A stretch of 64,000 nucleotides of DNA from NCBI GenBank assembly GCA_949751835.1, contig CATKHK010000081.1:62001-126000 (forward strand), in the 5' to 3' direction. The DNA comes from Blepharisma japonicum. Its lineage: Eukaryota; Ciliophora; Heterotrichea; Heterotrichida; Blepharismidae. Shown in pieces: positions 33,514 to 43,993 of the stretch (position 1 is the first letter of the stretch; every line of letters begins with the position of its first letter). The position numbers and the translations under genes are program-made. Below the pieces are notes generated by a model. It saw nothing but the letters and a program-made list of their open reading frames with translations, ran no database searches and was not told where the DNA came from.

Positions 33514-35184
33514 ATGTCCAAAAATCGCTTGGACCTGGAACATTTATATGTATATACAGAGTCTGATAAGGATCAATACTTATCCGCCTACTTATCTTGC
33601 TGTCGTTCATCGAATTCTGGGACTTCTAACTTAAATTCGAAACGTATAAGAAATAATTCATTATTAGGAGAATTTGAAGAGCTTGAATTAAAGTTTTCCC
33701 AGTATGATATGCTGAAAGTTCCTGAATTTAGACTTGAAAAAGAAGATTTAAAAACACAAATCACAAATCTTCTAGCAACACCATCTCCAAGATCTAGAAA
33801 TAAAGAAATTAATTTTAGATTCCAAAGGGAATTATTTCCAATACCATATAAAAAAGCTAAATTCAGAAGTCCTGCTTTTAGCATTAACTTGGGACCTGGA
33901 GATTATACACCAAATCAAAAGAAAATAATTTCAGGAGGATATTTCCCTATTGAGCCAAGGTTTGATGAATCTTTTGAAGATAAAGTTGAATGGTTTTTAA
34001 GTAAACGAAGAAGGAGGAATTTAAGTTTTTCGAATAAAATAAGTGAGAGAAACCAAGACATGACTCAATATTTACCCGACAAAAAATCAAAAATACATTA
34101 CGAAAAAGCAAATAAGCATAATATTACAATTGAAACTGTGAAAGAAGCAAAGAAGAGGATAGATAAGATAAATAGAGAAAAAAAAGAAAACAGATTGAAA
34201 TATAAAATGCAAAGATTCATATTTAACGAAAAAAGGGTGGAATTTAAACAGATTTATAAATCATGGATTATTCTAGCAGCTATTATCGGGTTGAATACTA
34301 TTATATACTATAAAGCAGAAGGAAAAAAGGTAACCGATATTTAGAGAAGGTGAGTTAGAGTGAGAAAACAAATCTCATTTCTTTATTTAATGTCAAGAAT
34401 TTTGGGTAAATTAAAGCTACATTTAGTGAAAAATAGAAGACTTAATCTTATGTGGAAATTAAGCAAGAATGTTATGAGGATAAAAAAATGAATTAACAAT
34501 AGAAGGTCTTTACTCTTGAAAATTTTGAATATTGAAATCTTTAAAAGGAAAAAGAACCAAAATACCTTTCTTACGCTTATGACTCAATATTGAAAATATA
34601 AAAAAGCATTGCAAATAGGCCTGAAAAGTATTATAGAAATTAAGAAGGCAAGATTTACTGCACTGAATTTATTATGAGGAAAAATTCAATCAAATCTAAT
34701 AAAAAAATACCGAAAAAACGGAAAAATAAAAGTTGATAAGCCGGAGAAATTAATACCGCAAAATATAATTGAAGAAAATCTTCAAAAATACTTTCGTAAT
34801 CAAGCAAAATCATATTTTGAAAAATTTAATAAATATAAAGCTGACTGCCGAGAAATTGATGAGTGTAAAGAAAGGGAATTAAAGGAAATCGAATTTGATA
34901 CCTTACTTTCAGAGAAGATTATTGATGAATCAACTGAATGACTCTACCCTAAAGCCCCAACTTTTATTTTATACTCGAATGAAAATATGTTAAAAAAACG
35001 TGTCGTACAAGTTATTCATTTCTATGCGATAAGCAAAATCCAAGACGATTGCCCGTCTCCGAAAAACATAAACCGATTGCAAAGAAGATCAATTCAAATA
35101 TTCCCTGAAGAATATGCCAGATTTCAAAATAAAATAAAGCATAAAGATGAGTATGAAAGAAGACGCCCTTCTAATAACGGATAA
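33514..35184 (+). CDS. SHIPPO-like / basic coiled-coil protein, tandem copy B
   Basis: 551 aa after removal of a 15-nt intron (34330-34344), with four TGA read as Trp. It is co-linear with copy A: MSKNRLDLEHLYVYTESDK, LNSKRIRNNSLLGEFEELE, SHIPPO-type NLGPGDYTPNQ, IISGGYFPIEPRF, a basic helical second half, and the end RRSIQIFPEEYARFQ with RRRPSNNG. Because the two genes stay aligned throughout, including in-frame TGA codons and the intron site, both look functional. Copy B is slightly shorter in the N-terminal linker. The role is unknown; ciliary microtubule association is a guess from the SHIPPO motif. Confidence 0.75.
34330..34344 (+). other. 15-nt intron
   Basis: GTAACCGATATTTAG, phase 0, at the same codon boundary as the intron in copy A. 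The internal sequence has diverged, but the ends and the A at position 10 are kept. Confidence 0.92.
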
Positions 35185-35311
35185 ATAAATGTTAAATGAT
35201 TTATATTATAATGAGCTGCGTAAATCTACACAAGTAGCAGCAAAAAATCATAAAATATTTCTTAATTGTTTATTTTTGACCTGGGATAAAATATAAAATT
35301 AATTTATCATT

Positions 35312-36607
35312 CTAATCAAGGGTAGGCACAGGCCAATCATCACATTCAACGACCATTTTTTTATGCTCGTTGATTTGAAACTCATGAAGAGAAGTCTGCA
35401 TCAACCTAAATTCATAAATTTCTTGTCTATGTATCAACCTTTTCAGGAAGAGATACTGATAACTAACCATAAATTTTGGATAAAAATACGTTTTTAATTT
35501 TTCTAACACAGCACTTTCTGCTTTATTAAATAAATTTACATCAGTAAAATCACCATCTTCTATTTCAAGGTAAGTCTCAGTAGGGATATTAACAACTTTA
35601 TTTTCCAAATACTCAGAAAATATGTTCTCAGCTAACTGTGAGCTTCCATTATTTGCAAACAGCCTACACTTTAAATAAAATTCAAGCATGCTTAACCCTG
35701 AGCCTGCATTTATTGACCCGAAGCTTTTGGTTGTGGTGAGTTCTTCAAGCTTGAGAAACTCTTCAAAAGCTTCCAAAGTCGCTGCATTTTGTAAAGTTAG
35801 TTCTAATGAATTCAGCATTTCTATAGTAAGAGGCTCAAATAAAGGCTTATTGAAATACGAACAAACAATTGGGACTAATGATGATCTTAGCATAAGTAAA
35901 ATATTTCTTAAAATATAAGGAATTCCCCAAACTATTTGATAAGACCTAATATAGATAGAAAATGCCGGTGTCAAAAATCATATGAAGCCAACATAAATAA
36001 GCTCATTACTCATGTTAAAGTCATCGCTTACATCTTTTATTAAATAAATCCCAATGATCAAAACAAGTTGTTCTGTGAAGCATGCCATGATATAAACGCA
36101 ATCTGGTATATCTATACCATTGTGAGAAGGTCTACTTAAGTTTAACGGGAAAATTTCACTTGCGTTTGGCCAAAATAAAAATACAACAGATATAAGTATT
36201 ATAGGAATCATGCAAAAGCAGAGCATTTTGACAAGTCATCTTTGTCGAGTTCTATGAATATTCTCTTTAAATATGTTGTTTTGGATTTCTCAGTCTTTAT
36301 CTAAATGAAATACAAAATATAATCTGTAACATCGTAAGATATAAGGAAAAAATACAAGATAATGAGAAATAAGCGCTGAATCTTGATAGAGACGATTTTC
36401 ATAATAGTCAAGATCATATAAATTGAAATCCTTTGGGGTTAGAATAGGTATTGCAAGTAATGTTTCTATTAGGTTTGATCAGTGTGTAATGTATATGAGT
36501 ACTGGAGATCTTGATTTTATATTTCTTTCGGTCCTTCTTTTATAGAGCATTACTCCTATTGCAAAATAGACTGCGAAAAGAAATGCTATGATGATATATA
36601 ATAGCAT
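35312..36607 (-). CDS. Seven-transmembrane receptor fused to an RGS domain
   Basis: 431 aa with TGA as Trp; start ATG 36605-36607, stop TAG. Seven hydrophobic helices can be counted: MLLYIIIAFLFAVYFAIG, SPVLIYITHWSNLIETLLAI, HYLVFFPYILRCYRLYFVF, CFCMIPIILISVVFLFW, VYIMACFTEQLVLIIGIYL, LIYVGFIWFLTPAFSIYI and ILRNILLMLRSSLVPIVC. The C-terminal ~120 residues (from about 265) fit an RGS domain: TLEAFEEFLKLE, LEFYLKCRLFA, AENIFSEYLENK, LFNKAESAVLEKL, FMVSYQYLFL. RGS domains speed GTP hydrolysis by G-alpha subunits. The 7TM-RGS layout is like plant RGS1 and similar protist proteins, suggesting a receptor that itself switches G-protein signalling off. The ligand is unknown. Confidence 0.85.
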
Positions 36608-36933
36608 TTATAAACAATCAGGTCTTAAGAATCTTTATAATATAGAGGATAAAATGTGAAAGAGAATAAATAAAGAAATGAAATTGTGATCATTTTAAGA
36701 AAAATAAGAAATTATAAAAAGAGTTTAACAAAAGGAGAGAATTATAATGATTTCTGAATTTGGTTTGATTTGCAAGCCTTCATAATTAAAATTATAAGTA
36801 AATTAGTTTTAGTCTAAAATAATAAATATTATGAATTTCGATTTCAAAGATTAAACATTTGAGATGAAATCCATAAATAAAATAAGTAAGGAAGCCTTTA
36901 ATGTTATTTTAAAAGATTAGGAGGTTTTTGTGT
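36608..36933. other. Intergenic region
   Basis: 326 bp of AT-rich DNA between the start of the 7TM-RGS gene and the 3' end of RRP15, both on the minus strand. No gene or RNA is seen. Confidence 0.5.
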
Positions 36934-37523
36934 TTATTTAGTTTCGTTCATGAAATCATCTTTCAAGACATTCCATTTTGGTGGCTCAACTGCGTATTTA
37001 ATAATCTTCCTTGTATGCTCATTTTCAGACAAACCTTTAATTCTTCTTTTAAATCTCTCAGCTAAATAACTCATTACATTGTTTTCTTGAAGTCTCTTTT
37101 TCTTTCTTCACAGCATGGCCAATTTTTCTGGAGGTAATTTCATTGAATAGCTTGACAACTAAATTATTTTTTACCTCCAGCAAGTGCAACTTGCTTTAAT
37201 TGTTTTTCTTTTACAACATCTGTGATTTTATTATAGTTAAGTTTTTCTTCTTTTTCTTTTTCAGCTTTCTGTGCCTGCTTTTGTTTGTATTCACGGTTTT
37301 GTTCAGCGATTTTATTTTCTGGAGTTTTGTATTTATAGAGAATCGCTGGCTGATTTTCTGGGATTTTTGCATTTAAGATCTTTGAAAAACTGTGGAAAAA
37401 TGAAGCAGGCTCTTTGCTTTCTTCTGGCTGCTCATTTTCATCTTCTTTTAGCAGCTCACTTTGGTCTTCTTCTGGCTTTCCGCTCTCATCTTCTTCTGGG
37501 TACTTGTCCACTTGTTTTACCAT
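36934..37523 (-). CDS. RRP15: Ribosome biogenesis protein RRP15
   Basis: 185 aa from three exons separated by two 16-nt introns (37159-37174 and 37062-37077). An acidic N-terminus is followed by FSKILNAKIPENQPAILYKY, a Lys/Glu-rich helix, and the family hallmark LKQVALAGVVKLFNEI. It ends EPPKWNVLKDDFMNE, which matches the W-x-x-L-x-DDFM end of RRP15 in animals and yeast. Both splices are required: the first restores GVVKLFN, and the second restores the DDFM end. RRP15 is a nucleolar factor for pre-60S maturation. Without splicing, the 3' part would be misread as a separate 69-aa frame beginning at 37143. Confidence 0.88.
37062..37077 (-). other. 16-nt intron
   Basis: Sense GTAATGAGTTATTTAG in RRP15. 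It splits a Ser codon and shifts the frame by one, connecting the GVVKLFN exon to the DDFM exon. Confidence 0.88.
37159..37174 (-). other. 16-nt intron
   Basis: Sense GTAAAAAATAATTTAG in RRP15. Removal creates the conserved GVVKLFN motif across the junction. Retention would end the protein at '...AGGKK'. Confidence 0.9.
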
Positions 37524-37641
37524 AATTTAATAATAAAATAAGCAGCCGAAAACTTCTATTATTTTATTACCTAAGCCAAAAACAGTATGAGAATGTATTG
37601 TTAAAGAAACATTATTTACTAACAAAAGGCTGATAGGTTAA

Positions 37642-39663
37642 TTAAGAGGAAGGAATATCCAAATCTTCATCAACATTGTTGGGAAGAGTTACTTTGAGTT
37701 TCGTGTCTTCATCCATAAGCCTTTGTATAGTCATTCTTGCATATGGATGCCCACTCCAGCATCTTCTTGCCAATCCATTTGCTACATCCCAATTCAGCAT
37801 CAATTTAGCTCTTCTGTCAGCATCTTCGCTTCCATCAAGCACCATTCCAAATCCACAGTTCATGACTTCTCCCCATCCAACACCTCCTCCATTATGTAAA
37901 GCAACCCAAGTAGCTCCTCTAAAAGAATTTCCAATAACAGTCTGGATGGCCATATCAGCTGTAAACTTCGACCCATCAGTGATATTTGAGGTTTCCCTAT
38001 AAGGGGAATCTGCTCCTGATACATCATGGTGATCTCTTGACAACACAACAGGGCCTGAAATTCTCCCTTCTCTAATAGCTTGATTGAATTTTAGTGCAAT
38101 TTCAACTCTTCCCAAGGCATCTGAATATAAAATTCTTGCTTGTGAGCCTACTACCAGCTTATTTTCTTCAGCTCTCTGAATCCATTTTAAGTTGTCTTCA
38201 TATTGCTGCTTAGATTCTTCAGGACAATCAGGTAAATTCATTAAGGTTGTAATAACTTCAGCTGCAATGGTATCAGTAGTTCTAAGATCGACTGGGTCAC
38301 AGCTGCTGCAGATCCATCTAAATGGGCCAAATCCTAATGAAAAAATATTTCCCATGATATCTTCAACATATGATGGATATTTAAATTTTGTGTTGTCAGA
38401 TGGATTCCAAACATCAGCTTGTGCTCTACTGGCTTCTAATAAAAACGAATTCCCATAATCCCAGAATTTCATTCCTCTTGCAGTTAATTTATTGATGGCA
38501 AACACTTGTCTCCTTAAACTTTCTTGAACTAGCTCTTTGAACCTTTCTGGGTCATTCGCAATCATTTCTTTGCCTTCATTATAAGAAACTTGTACAGGGT
38601 AGTATCCTCCACAGTAAGGATTGTGTAAGCTAGTTTGATCAGAGCCAAGCTCTACAATCATTTCTTCTTCATTAGCTAAGCCTTCCCATAGGTCAACAAC
38701 ATTTCCTAGAAAAGCAATGCTTGTGACTTCTCTATTGGCTCTAGCAGCTTTGATTCTGGCAATGGTTGCAGGAACTGTTCGTGTCATTTCTTTAACCCAG
38801 CCTTGATTTAATCTTTTAAGCAAAGCAGTTTCATCAACTTCAGCTACAACTGTGATACACCCACAAATTGTCCCAGCTTTAGGCTGAGCGCCACTCATTC
38901 CTCCCAATCCAGAAGTAACAAAAACTTTTCCAGTCAAGTCATTGCTTTGCAAATAAAGTCTTGAAGCATTTAATACAGTTAAAGCTGTGCCATGAACGAT
39001 CCCTTGTGGGCCAATATAGCAGTAGCTGCCAGCTGTCATTTGTCCATACATGGTGAATCCCATTGCATAAAATTTTTCATATAGTTCTTTTGAGGAATAA
39101 TTAAAAACAACTTGACCATTTGTGATCACAATGCGTGGGGCATCCTTATGGCTAGGGAATAACCCCATTGGATGGCCACTATACATGACTAGGGTTTGGT
39201 CTTCTTCCATTTCGGAGAGATATTTCATGACTAAATGGAATTGAGCCCAGTTGGAAAAGACTGAGCCATTTCCACCATATGTGATAAGCTCATGAGGAAA
39301 TTGGGCGACTTTGGGGTCGAGATTGTTCATAATCATCATTTGGATTGCACGAGCTTGGGGAATTTTGGCTGGGTAATAGTGAATCGGATAGGCTTGCATT
39401 GGATAGTCAGTAGGACGAAGTTTTGGCATCCAAATATGCCCACGAATGCGGAGTTCTTCTGCAAATTCTTGTGCGAGTTGCTGATGGAGAGATTTTGGGA
39501 AATAGCGTAAAGCATTTTTTATGGCTTGCTTGAACTCAGCAGGAGTCAGATTTGGCCTGCGATTTGGAGCGTGAGGGACTGAGGTATCAATAATGAAAGG
39601 CTGAGATAAAGAGTCTAAAGGAATCCCATTAGATAATTTACTGAGATTAGGAACTTCAGACAT
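37642..39663 (-). CDS. UROC1: Urocanate hydratase
   Basis: 673 aa, complete, with no TGA or visible intron. It is a full-length urocanase of the longer eukaryotic type, with an N-terminal region (RPNLTPAEFKQAIKNALRYF), VMYSGHPMGLFPSHKDAPR, VTSGLGGMSGAQPKAG, and the NAD+-binding and active region FGPFRWICSSCDPVDLRTTD. It ends HNGGGVGWGEVMNCGFGMVL and NGLARRCWSGHPYARM. It converts urocanate to imidazolone propionate, the second step of histidine degradation, in the cytosol. No other histidine-degradation gene is visible in the window. The start at 39663 fits the family length (about 676 aa in mammals). Confidence 0.96.
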   Translation of the reverse strand: MSEVPNLSKLSNGIPLDSLSQPFIIDTSVPHAPNRRPNLTPAEFKQAIKNALRYFPKSLHQQLAQEFAEELRIRGHIWMPKLRPTDYPMQAYPIHYYPAKIPQARAIQMMIMNNLDPKVAQFPHELITYGGNGSVFSNWAQFHLVMKYLSEMEEDQTLVMYSGHPMGLFPSHKDAPRIVITNGQVVFNYSSKELYEKFYAMGFTMYGQMTAGSYCYIGPQGIVHGTALTVLNASRLYLQSNDLTGKVFVTSGLGGMSGAQPKAGTICGCITVVAEVDETALLKRLNQGWVKEMTRTVPATIARIKAARANREVTSIAFLGNVVDLWEGLANEEEMIVELGSDQTSLHNPYCGGYYPVQVSYNEGKEMIANDPERFKELVQESLRRQVFAINKLTARGMKFWDYGNSFLLEASRAQADVWNPSDNTKFKYPSYVEDIMGNIFSLGFGPFRWICSSCDPVDLRTTDTIAAEVITTLMNLPDCPEESKQQYEDNLKWIQRAEENKLVVGSQARILYSDALGRVEIALKFNQAIREGRISGPVVLSRDHHDVSGADSPYRETSNITDGSKFTADMAIQTVIGNSFRGATWVALHNGGGVGWGEVMNCGFGMVLDGSEDADRRAKLMLNWDVANGLARRCWSGHPYARMTIQRLMDEDTKLKVTLPNNVDEDLDIPSS

Positions 39664-39915
39664 TTATTATTCACAAGAATGATTATATATTATTAAAAAA
39701 CACTTTAATATAAGAGCTAAGAGATGTGCAAGGCTAATGTCTCAATAACTTTATATAATTAGCTTAAATTTAAATAAATTAATCGTATACTAAAGAATTG
39801 AAGATTTTCATACAAGTTTCTGATTTTTAAAAAAATTGTATGTTATCAACACATTATTTCAGATTTTCCAGCGCGAGTATAGATATTTTTCATTTATATT
39901 AATGCTCTAAGAAAG

Positions 39916-40716
39916 TTATTTAGCAGTTATTGTAATTTTAGCACATGCTGGCACATTTGCCACTACTGTAGAATTTACTACCAGATTATTCCTTAAAAAT
40001 ATAAGCGCTTCTTTCATAGTGCATCTTTGCACATGATCGTAAGCTAGCATTTTCATTAAAACAGTTTTGATTGAAAGGCTAAGAAAGCGCGTCTTGCTTT
40101 TTACAAACTGTTCCAATTCTTCGCTATTAAAAAAGCTTACTCTTGAAATGTCACAATCTGGATCATAGCACATCAAGAATGTGAGTCCAAGAGCATACAC
40201 ATCTTCTTTCTTGAAGTTTATGTGGATATTTTGGTCATTAAACCAGGCTCTTTTTTGAGGGCTGATCATATAATTCGAACCTTTAAAAAAATTTACATTA
40301 TTCTCATAGGTAGTCCCTCTCTCAAAATATGCGATCTTGAATTTGTTGTCTTTAAAAAAAATTTTGCTTGGGCTTAGATTTCCATGGGTGATGCCTGCTT
40401 CATGCAGTGAGCTCATTGATGATAGTGATTGAATCATAAATGACTCATACAATTTAATATTATTTTGAAACTCCTCAGACAAATTTGCCACATTCACATT
40501 TCACAAGTTGAAATAAATTGTATCTTTGTTGTCATTAACTTTAGGCTTAATAACTCCCTCTGGGTATTTCCTATATGCTTTAAAGTTAATAGTGTCATCA
40601 CAATGCTTGTCAACTGTCATAGTCCTTGAAATCAATTTTTTATCTTTATAATTCCAAACTGTCCATTCCTGGTTCTTATTGTTCTCATCTACATAAATAT
40701 AATTGAATCTGAGCAT
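39916..40716 (-). CDS. Pseudokinase, tandem copy 1
   Basis: 266 aa, with one TGA read as Trp joining 'TIYFNL' to 'NVNVANLSEEF'. The C-terminal two thirds follow a protein kinase C-lobe: SLHEAGITHGNLSPSKIFF where HRDLKPxN is expected, KFKIAYFERG where DFG is expected, KEDVYALGLTFLMC, and a final helix region with MLAYDHVQRCTMKEAL. Both the catalytic Asp and the DFG Asp are replaced, and the N-lobe is short (about 70 aa) and has no clear glycine loop, so it should be catalytically dead. It probably acts as a binding or regulatory domain. The paralogue is the next gene to the right. Confidence 0.75.
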
Positions 40717-41155
40717 TCAGTGCACCTTCTTTAAGGTGGAAATATAAATTTATTATTCCTGTTTAGATGCTATTTATCGCTGAACATTATTGATTTTATT
40801 CAAATTTTTCAATACAAATTATTTAATTTTATTAATTCATGAAATTTTCGCTTCTGAGTTATTCTTAATTGATATTCGTTTAATCTGCAAAATATTTATA
40901 AAGCTAGAAATATGGAATATAATCATAATTCAAATTATAGTAGTAAATTGGCTCACCAAAAAACATTTTTTTAAAAATTAGTAAATCCTTAAAGTAGTTA
41001 TTAAAATTAATTATTTATTAAGTTTTTAATCATCTTTCACATACAATTTGTGTTTTATTGTTATACATTGTATTATCTATTTTTCTAAAATCAGCTTTAC
41101 AGTTATAGTTAATATATGTTGTTATTCTTATCATTAGATAATATAATTTAGCACC
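40717..41155. other. Intergenic region between pseudokinases
   Basis: 439 bp of AT-rich DNA. A short open frame at 40790-40981 is very rich in Ile, Phe and Asn, as expected by chance in AT-rich DNA. No gene is called. Confidence 0.5.
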
Positions 41156-41893
41156 TTAAGCTGTTCTCTGATTTAAGCTCTTATCCACTTGAACAGCTAT
41201 CATAGTTGATTGTCAGTCTCTTAATGCTTTTTCCATAGAGCATCTATCCAAAGGATTATCCCTTAGCATTTCCCCAAAAATATTTCTGATTTGTTCATCA
41301 AGATGCTGAAAGTGTTCATTGAAATTGCTCAATCATGAATTTTGAAAATTAGGATTTTTGCATTCCAATAATATAAGCCCAAGTTTTCATACATCTTCTT
41401 TCTTATCCTCGGTTAATTTATTTTGGTCTATCTCAGATATAAGGTTTTGTGAACTATTTGATACAGCAGGATCAATGGATTTAATCCTTGAACCTTTCTC
41501 AAAATATGCAATCTTAAATTTCGATTCGAAGTAAAAGATATTCTCTTTTCTTAGATTTCTATGAGTAATGCCTTGTCTATGCAATTCAGCCATACATTTA
41601 AGAGTATCATCCATAAGATGATCAAATAAAGCTGGTCTTTCTTGAAAGTCTCTACCAAAATTTGCTAAACTTCTTCCCCATCATTGAAAATGAATATATG
41701 AGGGATTCAAATCTCTATAAGGTTTTACAACACCTTCTGGATAACATGAATATGCAGCAAAATTAATTGAATCATCATATTTCTTTACCCTGGAAAAAAC
41801 TTTACCGAAAACTGTCATCAAGACCCACCATTTAAGGCCACTATTTGCATCTCTGATAGTATACAATAATTCTATCTTTTCTGTGTCACTCAT
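41156..41893 (-). CDS. Pseudokinase, tandem copy 2
   Basis: 245 aa with five TGA codons read as Trp. It starts MSDTEKIELLYTIRDANSG, and its N-lobe segment KYDDSINFAAYSCYPEGVVK matches DTINFKAYRKYPEGVIK in copy 1. In the C-lobe, LHRQGITHRNLRKENIFYF has His-Arg-Asn instead of His-Arg-Asp, and FKIAYFEKG replaces DFG. The end, MLRDNPLDRCSMEKALRDW, corresponds to the final kinase helix. It lacks both key aspartates, so it is predicted inactive. It is smaller than copy 1, and the two are clear duplicates that have diverged. Confidence 0.72.
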
Positions 41894-42098
41894 TTCTGAG
41901 ACAGACGAATTTTATTATTTTACTGAAAGGCAGCCTTTTACCATTAATAATTATCTATATAAATTATGCATTATTCTTAAAAATGGATTGATTTATTGAA
42001 GTTTTTATAATTTATTTCATATAAAATAAATTCATCAATTTAAAAGCTTTATAGAATAATAAAAAATCAAAATAAATGCGATATATAAACTATTTAAA

Positions 42099-43634
42099 TT
42101 ATCTTCGATTAGCTATCTCTGAAAAGAAATCTTCAAATTCATCTCTTTGCTGGGACGCTGAAACAGGTTGAGCATAATTCTGAGGATAAGGTTGTGGAGG
42201 ATAACCTTGGTTTAATTGAGGATTAAACCCTTGTTGCATAGTTGACTGATTAGGATAATTTTGAGGATATCCAATCGGTGCCTGAGCTTGCATCTGAGGA
42301 TTATACCCAGGAGTCTGGTATGTGGGCTGACCTTGAGGTGGCTGAGCGAAAATAGAATTCAAATCATACACATTCCCTTGATCTCTATTAGGTGTAGGTG
42401 TATAGTCTTCAGGCTCATCAAGCAATAAATCTGGTAAAGGTGCGAGTTTTCTTCCATGCTGGGGTGGCTCTTCAATTCTTGGGATTTCTGGAGGAGATAT
42501 CCTAGCTTCTTCATTTGCTTCAACTTTTCTTTCTTCAGGCTGTCTTCCCCACACATATTTTTCTAGCTTGTCCAAAGGATTTTTTTCTTGGATTTCCAAG
42601 AAATCCTCTCCAAGGTCTAGCAAGTTATCCTCATCTTTTGCTTTTCCTTTTAGTGTATCAATGACTTCTTTATTTGTTCCTCCTCTTTTTAATACTCCTA
42701 CAGCGTTTTTAAAAGTATCCATTTTAGAATTGATATAGTCCATAATCCCTAGCAGCTCAATTGTGTCTCTTTCATCTGTGCTATTTGAAGCTTTATATGA
42801 AATAACCCAAATTAACTTTTTTTGGGCTGACCTACAGTTCCTTACTACTTCTTTTACGTTTGGCTCTTGAAGATCTCTGACATCTCTTGCTCTTGCAATC
42901 ATGTCTTCTAGTAAAGGTAAATTCCTATTCAGCGAATCAATGTCGGTTTGCATTAATTTTGGCTCCTCGTCTTCGTCAAGGCCTCGAGCTGGGGCTCTTG
43001 ACCTTGGCGGCGATCTTCGAGGTATCACGTCTCTTTCTGACGATCCTTTAATTTGCTGCTCCATATCAGCCAGTTCAAATGCAGGGGAAGGATCTCCTTC
43101 GAATTTTATCATGAACCTTTCATTAGGATCCCTTGTTGGGAACTTTAAGCCTTCTTTTCGTAGCTCTCTATAGATTTTCATAAATGCGGGATATGTGTCT
43201 TCATGCATCATAAAGGTATCAGCCCATAGCTGAATCAAACATAAAACACGGTCTTCAATTTTGCGTCAGCCAGGGTTTTTGTAAAGCCCAGCCATTTTCT
43301 CAACTAAATTGAGCTTTCTTCGGCGCCTTTTGAGAAGTTGGCTGAAGCTTGGAATGAATTCACGATTGCTTAGATATCGATGAAAGTGGCTATTGCAGTT
43401 TTTTACACAAGTTTCAAGTAGAGATAAAGTGAGCTCTATGGTTTTGAGGTCTGATGATCTGAAGAGCTGTTTAAAATACTCAATTCCTTCTAAACAACTA
43501 AGTAAAAGTTACTAGCGGCGGCGAGAATTCATCCGGTCTGCGATTTCAATATTCAAACCATAGTCTGGCTCTTTTAAGTCATCAGAGGTGGCTTTTTCAA
43601 AGAGATCAATTAGTTTAGGTCCGTGCTGTGACAT
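42099..43634 (-). CDS. VHS-GAT domain trafficking adaptor (TOM1/TOL-like)
   Basis: 506 aa after removing a 15-nt intron (43498-43512) and reading TGA as Trp. The N-terminal VHS domain (residues 1-~145) includes KLIDLFEKATSDDL, LFRSSDLKTIELTLSLLETC and RVLCLIQLWADTFMMHEDTY. It ends in the typical 'YRELRKEGLKFP'. A GAT-like three-helix region follows (LLEDMIARARDVRDL, VRNCRSAQKKLIWVI). Further on is DNLLDLGED, close to a clathrin-box motif, then a Pro/Gln/Tyr-rich tail with 'YPPQPYPQNYAQ'. Such proteins bind ubiquitinated cargo and clathrin at endosomes and act upstream of ESCRT. Organisms without ESCRT-0 (Hrs/STAM) often use this class. Confidence 0.87.
43498..43512 (-). other. 15-nt intron
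   Basis: Sense GTAACTTTTACTTAG. It splits a Tyr codon in the VHS domain. Retention would create stops at once; removal gives the continuous 'SRRRYCLEGIEYFKQLF'. Confidence 0.9.
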
Positions 43635-43993
43635 ATATATAATCCCTGTTTTAATTGAATTAACAAATTGTAAGTGAAATGGTAAATGCTTTGCATAAAT
43701 AAGTGAATTAATAAGAAAGGACTACATATTAACTACCAGGAAAAGGTTATTTGAGTTAATTGTGCAAAGATAATAGCTTTATTAATAAAGGAGATTTTGA
43801 AGTGCATAAATAAGTTTAAAAAGGTATCATTGAATTTTGAATAATCAGAATTCCTTCTGTGTGCTTTTCAAATAGGTAAAATAGCAAGTTAAATTTATAA
43901 AGAAATTATAATTCAAATTTTAATAAATAAAACAATTATTGATCATATTATAAGCTGATTTTGATTATGAAATTTTGATTTAATTATTACTGT
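43635..43993. other. Intergenic region
   Basis: 359 bp between the start of the VHS gene and the stop of homogentisate dioxygenase, both on the minus strand. It is AT-rich and no feature is seen. Confidence 0.5.

Noticed and set aside
36934-37143. A separate 69-aa gene beginning MKLPPEKLAML
   Set aside because: Its 5' half is an off-frame reading of the RRP15 middle exon. Two 16-nt splices join its 3' half to RRP15.
40790-40981. 63-aa open frame between the pseudokinases
   Set aside because: The same AT-driven composition, with no supporting context.
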